Assembly (NCBI GenBank): GCA_020216805.1
Contig: JAIWNN010000083.1
Span: 1 to 16,294, forward strand
Reading direction: 5' to 3'
DNA length: 16,294 nucleotides
DNA from: Desulfarculus sp.
GTDB taxonomy: Bacteria > Desulfobacterota > Desulfarculia > Desulfarculales > Desulfarculaceae
The notes under the pieces were generated by a model that was given only the letters and a program-made list of their open reading frames with translations, did not search any database and had not been told where the DNA came from. Position numbers and translations under genes: made by a program. Positions 1-8,062 of the stretch are shown in pieces (positions within the stretch are counted from its first letter, which is position 1; each line of letters begins with the position of its first letter).

Positions 1-885
1 AGCGAGGAAGACCCGCGCAATGCGGTCTATCCCGGGTTGTTCAGCTATGGCGGGGCCCACGTGATCCAAGACCTGGTCCGGGGCAAGGTGGTCAAGCTGT
101 CGGCCATCACCTATGGCACCGACTGCTATCCCCGCAAGGAATACGCCGTCGAGCTGGGGCTAAAGGACTTCAACAGCGCGGTGATGTTCAACCCTCGCAA
201 CTGCTACCAGCTCTACAACGTGGCCGTTAACCTGGGCAAGCGCACCATCTACACCTACATGGGGGTGCTCAAGCCGGGGCTGGGCAACGCCAATTTCTCC
301 ACCGCCGGGGCCTTGAGCCCCTTGCTCAAGGACCCCACCCTGCGCACGATCGGCATCGGCACCCGCATCTTCATCGGCGGAACCGAGGGCTATGTGATCT
401 GGCCCGGCACCCAGCACGTGGCCGATCCCCAGCGCTTCGCCAACGGCCTGCCCCAGAGCCCCTCGGCCACCCTGGCGGTGATCGGCGACCTGAAGCAGAT
501 GAGCCCGCAATACCTGCGCGCCGCCTCCATCGTGGGCTACGGGGCCTCCCTGTCCATCGGCATCGGCATCCCGATTCCGGTGTTGGATGAGCAGGTCATG
601 GCCCAGGCCGCCATCGGCGACGATGAGATCACCTTCCCCATCGTGGACTACGCCGAGGCCTATCCCCTGGGGCGGCCCGGCGGACTGGGGCGGGTCTCCA
701 TGGCCGAGCTGATGAGCGGGCACATCGAGGTGGACGGCAAGAAGGTGCCCACCGGCTGCCTGGCCAGCCGGGCCAAGGCCCGCGAGGTGGCCGCCGAGCT
801 CAAGAGTCGCATCCAAGCCGGCGCCTTCACGCTTTCCCGGCCGGTGGCCCCTCTGCCCGGCGCGGAGCTGGCCCAGGGTTGCTGA
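1..885 (+). CDS. DUF39 homocysteine biosynthesis protein, 5'-truncated
   Basis: The frame is open from base 1 to the TGA at 883-885, giving 294 visible residues. The N-terminus lies outside the window, so the TTG at 37 is internal and not a start. The sequence matches the HcyBio/DUF39 family, with recognisable stretches such as YGTDCYPRKEY, NPRNCYQLYN and GGTEGYVIWPGTQH. In methanogens the family member works with a NIL-ferredoxin to form homocysteine from aspartate semialdehyde and sulfide, and cysteine persulfides have been implicated. The cysteines at codons 124-126 and 202-204 are candidates for that role here, but this is inferred, not shown. The protein ends soon after the DUF39 core, so the C-terminal CBS pair found in methanogen versions is absent. 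The next gene encodes the expected ferredoxin partner 50 bases downstream, supporting an operon. The family call is firm; the pathway role rests on homology. Confidence 0.93.
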   Translation, partial: SEEDPRNAVYPGLFSYGGAHVIQDLVRGKVVKLSAITYGTDCYPRKEYAVELGLKDFNSAVMFNPRNCYQLYNVAVNLGKRTIYTYMGVLKPGLGNANFSTAGALSPLLKDPTLRTIGIGTRIFIGGTEGYVIWPGTQHVADPQRFANGLPQSPSATLAVIGDLKQMSPQYLRAASIVGYGASLSIGIGIPIPVLDEQVMAQAAIGDDEITFPIVDYAEAYPLGRPGGLGRVSMAELMSGHIEVDGKKVPTGCLASRAKAREVAAELKSRIQAGAFTLSRPVAPLPGAELAQGC

Positions 886-890
886 AGCCA

Positions 891-908
891 CCGGCCGGCT
901 CCGGCCGG
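891..908 (+). repeat. Repeated CCGGCCGG palindrome, possible hairpin between two genes
   Basis: The 8-base palindrome CCGGCCGG occurs at 891-898 and again at 901-908. The two copies can pair as a 7-bp GC stem around a GCTC loop in the mRNA between the DUF39 and NIL-ferredoxin genes. No U-tract follows, so it is not a classical terminator. It might set relative expression or mRNA stability, or be a chance product of high GC. Confidence 0.4.
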
Positions 909-935
909 CCTCAGAAGATACAGCGAGGTGTCGCC

Positions 936-1343
936 ATGGCCATCAAAAAGGTCGTGCTCAACTTCCCCCCCCGGCTGATCCAGGAGCCGGTGACTTATCA
1001 TCTGGTGCGCGATTACAACCTCCAGGTCAACATCATGCGCGCCCTGGTGCGTCCCCGCGAAAAGGGACGCATGGTGCTGGAACTGACCGGGGCCAAGACC
1101 GACCTGGACCGGGCCTTTGAATATCTGGACCAGGTCGGCGTGCAGGTGGACGCCCTGGTGCAGGAGCTGCGCTACAACCCGGAGTCGTGCGTGCACTGCA
1201 CCGCCTGCACCGCGTTCTGCCCCACCGGCGCGTTGAGCGTGGACCCGGATACGCGCAAGATCGTCTTCGACGCCAGCCAGTGCATCCTGTGCGAGTCCTG
1301 CATTCCGGCCTGTTCCTATCAGGCCATCGAGTGTCAGTTCTGA
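936..1343 (+). CDS. NIL-domain 2x[4Fe-4S] ferredoxin, homocysteine-biosynthesis partner
   Basis: This encodes 135 residues. The ATG at 936 was chosen because GAGGTG at 925-930 sits 5 bases upstream and because the NIL domain begins right after it; an in-frame upstream ATG at 879 would overlap the previous gene and add an unrelated tail. Residues 3-80 form a NIL (ACT-like, small-molecule-binding) domain. Residues 85-126 carry two ferredoxin motifs: Cys 85/88/91/95 followed by Pro, and Cys 116/119/122/126 with Ser instead of the usual Pro. An extra Cys133 is near the C-terminus. In methanogens the equivalent NIL-ferredoxin is needed with the DUF39 protein for homocysteine synthesis, probably to deliver electrons to reduce a persulfide. 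It is likely cytoplasmic and co-transcribed with the DUF39 gene. A NIL domain also occurs in methionine ABC transporters, which fits a methionine-related role. Confidence 0.93.
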   Translation: MAIKKVVLNFPPRLIQEPVTYHLVRDYNLQVNIMRALVRPREKGRMVLELTGAKTDLDRAFEYLDQVGVQVDALVQELRYNPESCVHCTACTAFCPTGALSVDPDTRKIVFDASQCILCESCIPACSYQAIECQF

Positions 1344-1446
1344 ACCAGGGCTGGTCTGGGACGCCCACCGACCCAGCCTCCCGCCGACGACGCCCCGCCA
1401 AGGGACGGTCCCGGCCCGCGACCCCGCCCCTTCCGCCGCTCCGGCC

Positions 1447-1476
1447 TTGACAGGACGGCGGCCCGGCCCTTAGCCT
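1447..1476 (+). promoter_or_regulatory. Candidate sigma70 promoter for the 1510 gene
   Basis: A perfect TTGACA (1447-1452) is followed after 18 bases by TAGCCT (1471-1476), which matches the -10 consensus at 3 of 6 positions. Transcription would start near 1483, about 27 bases before the GTG start. The rest of 1344-1509 is GC-rich and shows no clear terminator for the ferredoxin gene. The -10 is weak, so this is tentative. Confidence 0.4.
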
Positions 1477-1509
1477 TGGCCAGACCGCGAGCCCGAACCG
1501 GATGGCGAC

Positions 1510-4500
1510 GTGAAGATATCGGCCCATATCCTGCCTCGGCGCGTGATCCTGGCCCTGCTGCTGGGCCTGGGCTGGGCCCTGCGTTTCTGGGGCCTCTCCT
1601 GGGGGCCGGATCCGACCCACTCCGGCCACCCCGAGGAGTGGACGTGGCAGATCATCGACTCCCTGTCCTTCACCTCCCCCACCTATCCCGGCATCTGGAC
1701 CCAGGCCTTTTATAGCCTGGCCGCCCTGGCTCGGGGGGCCATCTCCACCTGCGCCGGCTGGCTGGGGGTCTGGCTGGGGGAGGTGCGCACCAGCACCGAG
1801 CTGGTCCTGCCGGCCCAGCTGGCCGGCCGGGCCACGGCGGCCTTCCTGGGCGGAGCCCAGGTCTGGGCGGCCTACATGGTGGCCCGGCGCTATTTCGACA
1901 GCGTGGCCACCGGGTTGCTGGCGGCGGCGGTGCTGGCGGTTCACCCGGTGCTGGTGACCCAGAGCCACTATTTGGCTCTGGACACCCCGCTGGCCTTGGC
2001 GGTGATGTTCTGCCTGTGGGCGGCCTGGCGGGTGCTGCAGCGGCCGGGGCCCGGCTCCCTGGCCCTGGCCGGTCTGGCCCTGGGTCTGACGCTGACCACC
2101 AAGGCCAGCGGGGTCCTGGCCGCCCCGGCCCTGGCCGCGGCGGCGGTGCTGGCCTGGCGAGGGGAACGGCCCGAGGTCTGGCCGGCGGCGGCCTCCTGGC
2201 CATTGGGCTTCCTGGCCGGTCTGTTAGGCGGTCTGTTGCTGGGCTATCCCGGCTTCCTGGTGCGCCTGCCGGAGGTGGGGGACGTGATCCAGGCCTCTTT
2301 CAGCCTCTCCGGCCAGACCCCCTCCGACTGGGCGCGAACGCTGGCCGAGCGTCTGGTCCAGGCCGGACGGATGCTGGGGGCGGGGCCCGGTCTGGTCTTG
2401 GCGGGGTTGTGGCTGGTGGCCGGCGTCCTGATCCTCTGGCGGCGACACTGGTCGCGTCTGGTGCTGATGATCTTCCCGCCCCTCTACCTGCTTTCGAGCT
2501 TGCTGCTGTTGCGGGGTGCGGTGGAGGGCCAACTGGCGGTCTGGCTGCCGGTGGCGATCATGCCCGCCTGCTGGCCGGTGGTGGTGGTCTGTCGGCGGCT
2601 GCCGGGCGGTTGGCTGCCGGTGAGCGGGGCGCTTCTGGCCGGGACCCTGCTCTGTCTGCCGTTGCTTTGGCGTTCGTTGGCGGTGGGATATCTATTCTGG
2701 CAGCAGGACACCTTCAGCATCGCCAGCTTCTGGCTGCGGGCCAATCTGCCCCCCGGGGCCGAGGTCTTGGCCACCGGCCAGACCCCACCTGGGTTGACCC
2801 CTGGCCAGCGCCGCCTGGGGGCCGCTGGCGACGGTCGGGATTGGCCCCGGGATAACGCCTACCTCTTGACCACGGCCATGGGTCCGGACGGCGAACCCTG
2901 CGCCGGAGTCAGTGATCGCCAACTGCGGGGCTGGCAACCGCTCCAGGTTTTCGACCTGCGTTCCGGCCTGGACGGAGGAGCCCAGGCTCCACCCTGCCTG
3001 CCGCGCTGGGTCAGCCCTCGGGTGGAGGTGCGCGCGCCTTTCCCGACCAGGGAGGTGACCCAACCTCTGGCCTTGTGGCGGCCGGGGGTGGGTTCGGCCC
3101 GGGGCTACGCCCTGATTTCCGGCCAGCACAACGACTATAGCCACTCCGAGAACTGCATGTGGCTGGCCGGACCAGGGCTGGCCCAGCGCACCCTGCGCCT
3201 GGACCGCCCCCCCTTGCGCCTGGGTCTGGACCTGCACAACGCCGGCGAGGACCTGGCCTTGGTGCGGGTAAGTCAGGGCCCCGGCCTGGGTCGGCCGCTG
3301 ACCATCTATCCGGGCCAAAGCCTGCATCTGCCGCTGACGCCCCAGTCCTGGCCACCGATGGCCCCGGGGTTCTTCCCGGTGCGAGTGGTGGCCAGCCGGG
3401 GAGGAGCGATCATGGCCCGCCTGGAATGGGATCCCCTGCTGCTGGGTCGCCAGGCCCTGGAGGAGGGGGCCTTCGCCCAGGCCGAAGAACTCCTGGCCCA
3501 GGCCGAGCGTGAGCATCCGCGCTCCTTCGAGGCCCGGGCCTTGCGGGCCGGGGCCCTGGCCCACCTGGGACGCTACCAGGAGGCAGAGGAGGTCTTGTCC
3601 AGCCTGGCCGACGCCAACGGCGAACCGGCTCGGACTTATCAACTGCTGGCCCAGAGCGGAGCGGGCGGCAACGATCCGGGTTGGCGCAAGAGCTTCGAGG
3701 AGTTCAGCGGCTACCATTACCATCTGTTGCGCCAGGCGCTGGGGCTGGAATACACGGTGCGGGGGGCCTTGTGGTTGGCCGAGGAGCCGGAGGTCCCGAT
3801 CCGGGGCGAGGGCTTCCACGGCAGTCTGACCCGGCCGGTGGGCAAGACCGGGGGCAGTCTGCGCCTGTGGTTGGATGAGCCTTTCCCGGCCGGGCGCTTC
3901 CTGGCCGAACTGCGTCTGACCAGCCGTAATCCGGGCGGCTTCGGAGAGCCGGCCGTAGTGGAAGCATGGGTTCGCGACGCCCAGGGAGGACGGCGCCTGG
4001 CGACCCGCCCCCTGCGGGCGGCTGATCTCGGCGGCGGGTCGGGATGGGTGGCGCTGCCCTTGGAACTGACTCAGCCCGTCAACCGGCTGGAGGTGCGCCT
4101 GAACTTCCAAGGCCCGGCCGAGCTGCGATTGGACAGTCTGCGCCTGGGAGTGGATCTGCCGGCCCACCTGCGCCAGGTGCTGCGTTGGTACTATGACGCC
4201 GGGGGGCGGGTGGCGCTCCAGGCCGGGCGGCACGCGGCGGCGGTGGCGTCCTTCGAGGCGCTGATGGCCCTGGACCCGGATTTCGGCCAGGTCCATCTGC
4301 TGCTGGCCCAGGCCCTGATCGACGCCGGACGCCTGGAGCCGGCCTACCGTCAGGTGCGCCAGGCCGAGGAGATTCACCGGGACCAGCCGGCGCGTCTGGT
4401 CCAGGTGCGCGATCTCTACGCGATGCTGTTGCGGGAGGAGGACGTGGCCCGGGTGGAGCGGCGGCTGGCCGATCTGAGGCCCTCGCTGCGGCGCGAGGCG

Positions 4501-4890
4501 CGGTTCGCCTCGGGCCTGACCCTGTTGGGCTACGACCTGAGCAGCACCGAGGGACGGGCCGGAGGCAGCCTGGACCTGGGCTATTACTGGCGGGTCTGGG
4601 CCAAGCCGCCCTTGAACTACTACATCTTCGTCCATCTCAAGGGGCCGGACGAGATCCTGACCTATGACCACTTGCTGGACCATGGCCGGAGAGACATGAC
4701 CGGGTTGCAGGCAGGCGAGGTGGTGCGGGAAAACTACCGCATCACCATTCCCCAGCGGGCGCGGCCGGGCAAGTATCGTCTCTTGGTGGGCATGTGGGAC
4801 CCGCGCTTCACCGGACGGCGGGTGCCGGTGGTGGAGGGCGAGGGCGCGGGCGGGGACGAGGTGCTTCTGACGACCCTGGAGATTCGCTAG
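1510..4890 (+). CDS. PMT/ArnT-like GT-C glycosyltransferase with TPR and beta-sandwich domains
   Basis: This encodes 1126 residues. GTG 1510 is the first possible start after an in-frame stop at 1471-1473; its RBS is poor. Residues 1-395 are polytopic. TM1 is at about 11-31, followed by an acidic outer loop (HPEE, 40-43) at the place where GT-C enzymes carry catalytic acidic residues. Family-typical stretches follow: SHYLALDTP at 152-160 and LTTKASG at 195-201. About 730 soluble residues, predicted to be extracytoplasmic, come next: a TPR-like pair (645-700), a beta-rich domain (about 747-880), a second TPR pair (about 887-956) and a beta-sandwich from about 999 to the end. PMT_2-type enzymes transfer sugars from polyprenyl phosphate to lipids, proteins or glycans; the acceptor here is unknown. 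The length is about twice that of a plain PMT_2 protein because of the C-terminal fusion. It converges with the minus-strand operon at 4976. A glycosyltransferase activity is likely but unproven. Confidence 0.88.
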   Translation: MKISAHILPRRVILALLLGLGWALRFWGLSWGPDPTHSGHPEEWTWQIIDSLSFTSPTYPGIWTQAFYSLAALARGAISTCAGWLGVWLGEVRTSTELVLPAQLAGRATAAFLGGAQVWAAYMVARRYFDSVATGLLAAAVLAVHPVLVTQSHYLALDTPLALAVMFCLWAAWRVLQRPGPGSLALAGLALGLTLTTKASGVLAAPALAAAAVLAWRGERPEVWPAAASWPLGFLAGLLGGLLLGYPGFLVRLPEVGDVIQASFSLSGQTPSDWARTLAERLVQAGRMLGAGPGLVLAGLWLVAGVLILWRRHWSRLVLMIFPPLYLLSSLLLLRGAVEGQLAVWLPVAIMPACWPVVVVCRRLPGGWLPVSGALLAGTLLCLPLLWRSLAVGYLFWQQDTFSIASFWLRANLPPGAEVLATGQTPPGLTPGQRRLGAAGDGRDWPRDNAYLLTTAMGPDGEPCAGVSDRQLRGWQPLQVFDLRSGLDGGAQAPPCLPRWVSPRVEVRAPFPTREVTQPLALWRPGVGSARGYALISGQHNDYSHSENCMWLAGPGLAQRTLRLDRPPLRLGLDLHNAGEDLALVRVSQGPGLGRPLTIYPGQSLHLPLTPQSWPPMAPGFFPVRVVASRGGAIMARLEWDPLLLGRQALEEGAFAQAEELLAQAEREHPRSFEARALRAGALAHLGRYQEAEEVLSSLADANGEPARTYQLLAQSGAGGNDPGWRKSFEEFSGYHYHLLRQALGLEYTVRGALWLAEEPEVPIRGEGFHGSLTRPVGKTGGSLRLWLDEPFPAGRFLAELRLTSRNPGGFGEPAVVEAWVRDAQGGRRLATRPLRAADLGGGSGWVALPLELTQPVNRLEVRLNFQGPAELRLDSLRLGVDLPAHLRQVLRWYYDAGGRVALQAGRHAAAVASFEALMALDPDFGQVHLLLAQALIDAGRLEPAYRQVRQAEEIHRDQPARLVQVRDLYAMLLREEDVARVERRLADLRPSLRREARFASGLTLLGYDLSSTEGRAGGSLDLGYYWRVWAKPPLNYYIFVHLKGPDEILTYDHLLDHGRRDMTGLQAGEVVRENYRITIPQRARPGKYRLLVGMWDPRFTGRRVPVVEGEGAGGDEVLLTTLEIR

Positions 4891-4925
4891 ACTTCCAGCT
4901 CACCCCATCCATGCCTGGGGGCTGA

Positions 4926-4954
4926 ACCCCGCTGTGGGGTGGGCTCCCCCCCAC
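4926..4954. terminator. GC hairpin(s) between convergent genes, possible terminator
   Basis: The 85-base gap 4891-4975 separates two convergent genes. It holds alternative small stems: ACCCC/GGGGT (4926-4930 with 4936-4940) and GTGGGG/CCCCAC (4934-4939 with 4949-4954). No U-tract follows on either strand. A terminating role is plausible only from position. Confidence 0.25.
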
Positions 4955-4975
4955 GGCTTCTCGTCATTGTTCCCC

Positions 4976-7900
4976 CTACTCCACGCGGCGCACGCTGACC
5001 CCGGCCAGGCGGAAGGAGCCGCGGCCGGTGTTGCGCACGCGGTAGTCGGTCTCCAAGCGGCGGGCGAGGGTGAAGTCCACGGCGATGTCCTGGTAGTCGG
5101 GGCCGAGGTCGGCGGCGGTGAGCACGCGGTGGCCCAGAGGTATTCTGCCCAGATCGGTGGCCACCACCAGGTCGGCCAGGACCGCGCCGGGTGGGTTGGA
5201 GCCGTCGGCGGCCAGGCGGAAAGAGGCCCGGTAGCGGCCGGGCTCCAAGGTTTGTTGGGGGCCGTGCATCAGATAGAGGGGAGGGTGGTGGCCAGCCCGG
5301 GCCAGGACCGCCAGGCCGCCGGGAACCCGGGGATCGGCCGCCAGGTCGCCGGTCTGGCGGCGCAGGTCCTGGGCGCGGAAGAAGCCGTCGGCCGGCAGGG
5401 CGTCGGCGAAGCGGACCAGGATCAGGTCCAGGTCCAGGTCGCTGACCCCGGCGAAGGCGGTGCGCAGCTCGATGACCGTGATGTCGGCCAGGCTGAAGGG
5501 TAGGACCAAGTCGTGCCAGAGACCGTCGGCGGGCAGGCGGTCGGGGTCGAGTTCCTGGCGGGCCAGAACCCGCCGGCCCTGGTCGCAGACGACCTCGACA
5601 TGGCCGGGGATGGGGCCGGCTCCCCGGCGCAGACGGAAGACGGCTTGATATTCGCCGGGAGGGAAGGCCTTGTAGGGCCCGAAGGAGAGGAAGCCAGGGC
5701 GATCCAGGCCGGCCCGGGCGCTGACCAGGTTGCCAGCGGCGCGGGGATGGCGCGGCCCCAGGGGACCGCCGACCGTGGCGGCCTCGGTGAACATCAGGCC
5801 CCAGCCCGAGGCGGCGCGGTCCTCCACCAACTGGCCGGTGTCGCGCCGGAGCGACTCGGCCTCCCACAGGCTGGTCACTGGCGAGGTGATGGCGGCCGGG
5901 GCGGGGTCGGGCCTGGCCTCGGGCCTGAGCCGCAGGAGGAAGACGTTGCCGTCATGGACCGCCAGCTCCAGCGCGCCCGAGGCCAGCAGGCGTTGACGGG
6001 CCAGGGCGGGCGGAAATGGGCTGACCTTGGCCGGATAGACCATTTCGTCGTCATGGAAGGTGATCAGGGGTACGTTGAGCCGGCGCAGCATGGCCAGGGC
6101 CGGGGCGTCCACCAGTCCCAGGTCCAGGGGATAGAGGGGCTGGTAGACCTGCTCCAGATAGGCTCGGGGTACCACCGGCGAATAACCATTGACCATGGTG
6201 GCCCCGGTGCGGGCGATGGTCAGTTCGTAGATGCTGGATTGGTGGGAGTCGCCGGGCCAGATGGGCAGGCCCAACAGACGTTGGGCGGATGGCGCGCCGG
6301 GGGGGAGCTCCTGGCGGATGGCGGTCTCCACTGGGCCGGACGGGGGTAGAAGGCAGATCCCTACCGGGGTGGGCGGCCAGAGGTCGACGGCCAGGAGCGC
6401 GGCCAGGCCCAGGGCGGCCAGGGTGGGCCAACGCCGGCCGGGCAGCCGGGCCAGCATGGCGCGCCAAACCCAGCCGGCCAGCAGGGCCAGCATCAGGACG
6501 GCCATCAGGATCATGCGGCCGGGCACCCGGGGGAAGTTGAAGTAGGGCAGCCAGCGGTATAGGGACTGATAGAGGGGCAGGGCCGGCAGGCTGGGACCCA
6601 GGGCCAGGAGAACGAAAAGCAGGCCCAGGCCGGCCCAGAGGCTGGCCAGGGCCGCCCCGGGACGGGGGCGGGCCGGAAGCAAGCGCGCCAGACCGGCCAG
6701 GGCCAGGATCATTAGGCCCCAGCCGGAGAAGATCAGACGCTCCATGTGGACGTTGGCCGGATCGAACAGATCGGCCAGATGGGGTGAGAACAGGCGCACC
6801 TCGTCCAGACCCCGCCCCTGGTGGGCGATGCTGGCCGCGAAGATGCTGCGTTTGACGTGGATCATGAAGATCGCGCCGCCGGCCAGGCCCAGGGCCAGGG
6901 GCGGCACCGGCCGCCACCAACCGGCCGGGAGCGCGGGTCGTCGTCGGGCGCGCCAGAGGCGGGGCAGGATCGGCAGCAGGCCCGCCAGGGCCAGGACCAA
7001 AAGCAAGCCCGCGCCCAGGTGGGGCCAGTCCAGCACGAACTGGACGGCGTAGATGGGGGCCAGGGCCAGCGGGGCCAGGGCCCGGCCCAGCAAGGCGCGG
7101 CAGGCGGTCAGGTCCAGGCTGGTGAGCGCGGCGGCCAGCCAGGACAAGAGCAGCCAGGCGACCAGGGCCAGCAGCAGGTAGAGGGCCAGGGTTTCCACCA
7201 AGCCAGGGGACCAGAAGGCCGCGCCGCCTGTGCGGATCATCATCAGGTGGCCGGTCGCGCCCAGGCCCAGGCCGGCCAGGGCGGGCCAGAGGGCCTGGAT
7301 CAGGCCGCCGCCAAGGCTGGTGGGCTCGGCCGGCGGGGTGGCTTCGGCCCCGGCCAGGAGCAGGCGCAGGGGCAGGTACAGGCCCAGGAGTAGGGCGGTG
7401 TAATAGATCAGGTGGCCCTCCATGCGGGCCATGGCCAACAGGCAGAGCCCGGCTCCCAGGCCCCAGGCCAGGGAGCGGCGCTTGAGTCCGCGCTCCAGGC
7501 ACCACAGGGTTAGGGGCAGCAGGAAGGCCACGAAGCCGTAGAGGTGGCCGGACAGGGCCTGGGAGGCGCGGAAGGGCAGCAGGGCGAAGACGACGGCCGC
7601 TGGCCACGCGGCGCGGGGGTCATCCAGGACCTCCCGGGCCAAGGCGAAGGCGGCCAGGCCGGCCAAGAGGTAGGACCCGATCACCAGGGCGTTGTAAGCC
7701 GACGTCTGACCGAGAGGATGCAGGGCCACGTACAACAGCGAGAAAGGGAAGTTGGCGAAGCCGGGCATGCCCTGGGGGGTCAGGAAGGTGTTGAACTCGT
7801 AGGGATTGGTGAACAAGGCCGAGGGACCCAGCAGGTTGTCCACCAACAGCCAACACCAATACAGGAACTGGAGATGGTCGCCGGGCATCAGGGGCACCCG

Positions 7901-8062
7901 CTCGTAGCCCGGCACCACGTGATAACCGTAAGGGATGCCCTCGCGCCAGAAGCGCCAGAGGGGATCGGTGTGCAGCAGGGCCAGTACGACCAAGCCCAGG
8001 GTCAGGAGCAAGAGCGAGGGCCAGGTCCGGGCCTTGCCCCGCCTGGCGTCCGGGTCTACCAT
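4976..8062 (-). CDS. Large polytopic membrane protein with duplicated C-terminal beta-sandwich domains
   Basis: This encodes 1028 residues. ATG 8062 was chosen because GGAG at 8069-8072 lies 6 bases upstream and because the start overlaps the stop of the preceding gene as ATGGTAG. Many hydrophobic segments fill residues 15 to about 700. After TM1 there is an outer loop with PLMPGDHLQF (58-66) and, late in the core, FNFPRVPGRMI (about 505-515), a pattern seen in YfhO-like and related GT-C-fold membrane proteins. The C-terminus has two related domains: the first starts with EAESLRRDTGQL (about 733), the second with RAQDLRRQTGDL (about 892), and both contain a GPxxxxxPGxYxAxFRL motif. They resemble jelly-roll carbohydrate-binding modules. 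It is the last gene of a three-gene operon and probably a membrane glycosyltransferase or a lipid-linked-sugar enzyme. No catalytic site can be named with certainty. Confidence 0.87.
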   Translation of the reverse strand: MVDPDARRGKARTWPSLLLLTLGLVVLALLHTDPLWRFWREGIPYGYHVVPGYERVPLMPGDHLQFLYWCWLLVDNLLGPSALFTNPYEFNTFLTPQGMPGFANFPFSLLYVALHPLGQTSAYNALVIGSYLLAGLAAFALAREVLDDPRAAWPAAVVFALLPFRASQALSGHLYGFVAFLLPLTLWCLERGLKRRSLAWGLGAGLCLLAMARMEGHLIYYTALLLGLYLPLRLLLAGAEATPPAEPTSLGGGLIQALWPALAGLGLGATGHLMMIRTGGAAFWSPGLVETLALYLLLALVAWLLLSWLAAALTSLDLTACRALLGRALAPLALAPIYAVQFVLDWPHLGAGLLLVLALAGLLPILPRLWRARRRPALPAGWWRPVPPLALGLAGGAIFMIHVKRSIFAASIAHQGRGLDEVRLFSPHLADLFDPANVHMERLIFSGWGLMILALAGLARLLPARPRPGAALASLWAGLGLLFVLLALGPSLPALPLYQSLYRWLPYFNFPRVPGRMILMAVLMLALLAGWVWRAMLARLPGRRWPTLAALGLAALLAVDLWPPTPVGICLLPPSGPVETAIRQELPPGAPSAQRLLGLPIWPGDSHQSSIYELTIARTGATMVNGYSPVVPRAYLEQVYQPLYPLDLGLVDAPALAMLRRLNVPLITFHDDEMVYPAKVSPFPPALARQRLLASGALELAVHDGNVFLLRLRPEARPDPAPAAITSPVTSLWEAESLRRDTGQLVEDRAASGWGLMFTEAATVGGPLGPRHPRAAGNLVSARAGLDRPGFLSFGPYKAFPPGEYQAVFRLRRGAGPIPGHVEVVCDQGRRVLARQELDPDRLPADGLWHDLVLPFSLADITVIELRTAFAGVSDLDLDLILVRFADALPADGFFRAQDLRRQTGDLAADPRVPGGLAVLARAGHHPPLYLMHGPQQTLEPGRYRASFRLAADGSNPPGAVLADLVVATDLGRIPLGHRVLTAADLGPDYQDIAVDFTLARRLETDYRVRNTGRGSFRLAGVSVRRVE

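Noticed and set aside
160..891. 243-residue minus-strand frame opposite the DUF39 gene
   Set aside because: No domain, biased composition, and the plus strand encodes a known family.
1502..1513. Three-codon mini-ORF ATG GCG ACG TGA whose stop overlaps the GTG start at 1510
   Set aside because: Could act as a coupling leader, but it has no RBS and is easily due to chance.
2692..4683. 663-residue open frame on the minus strand inside the 1510-4890 gene
   Set aside because: It is rich in Gln, Gly, Pro, Ala and Arg without a recognisable domain, and it lies entirely opposite a gene with clear membrane and TPR structure. High GC keeps antisense frames open.
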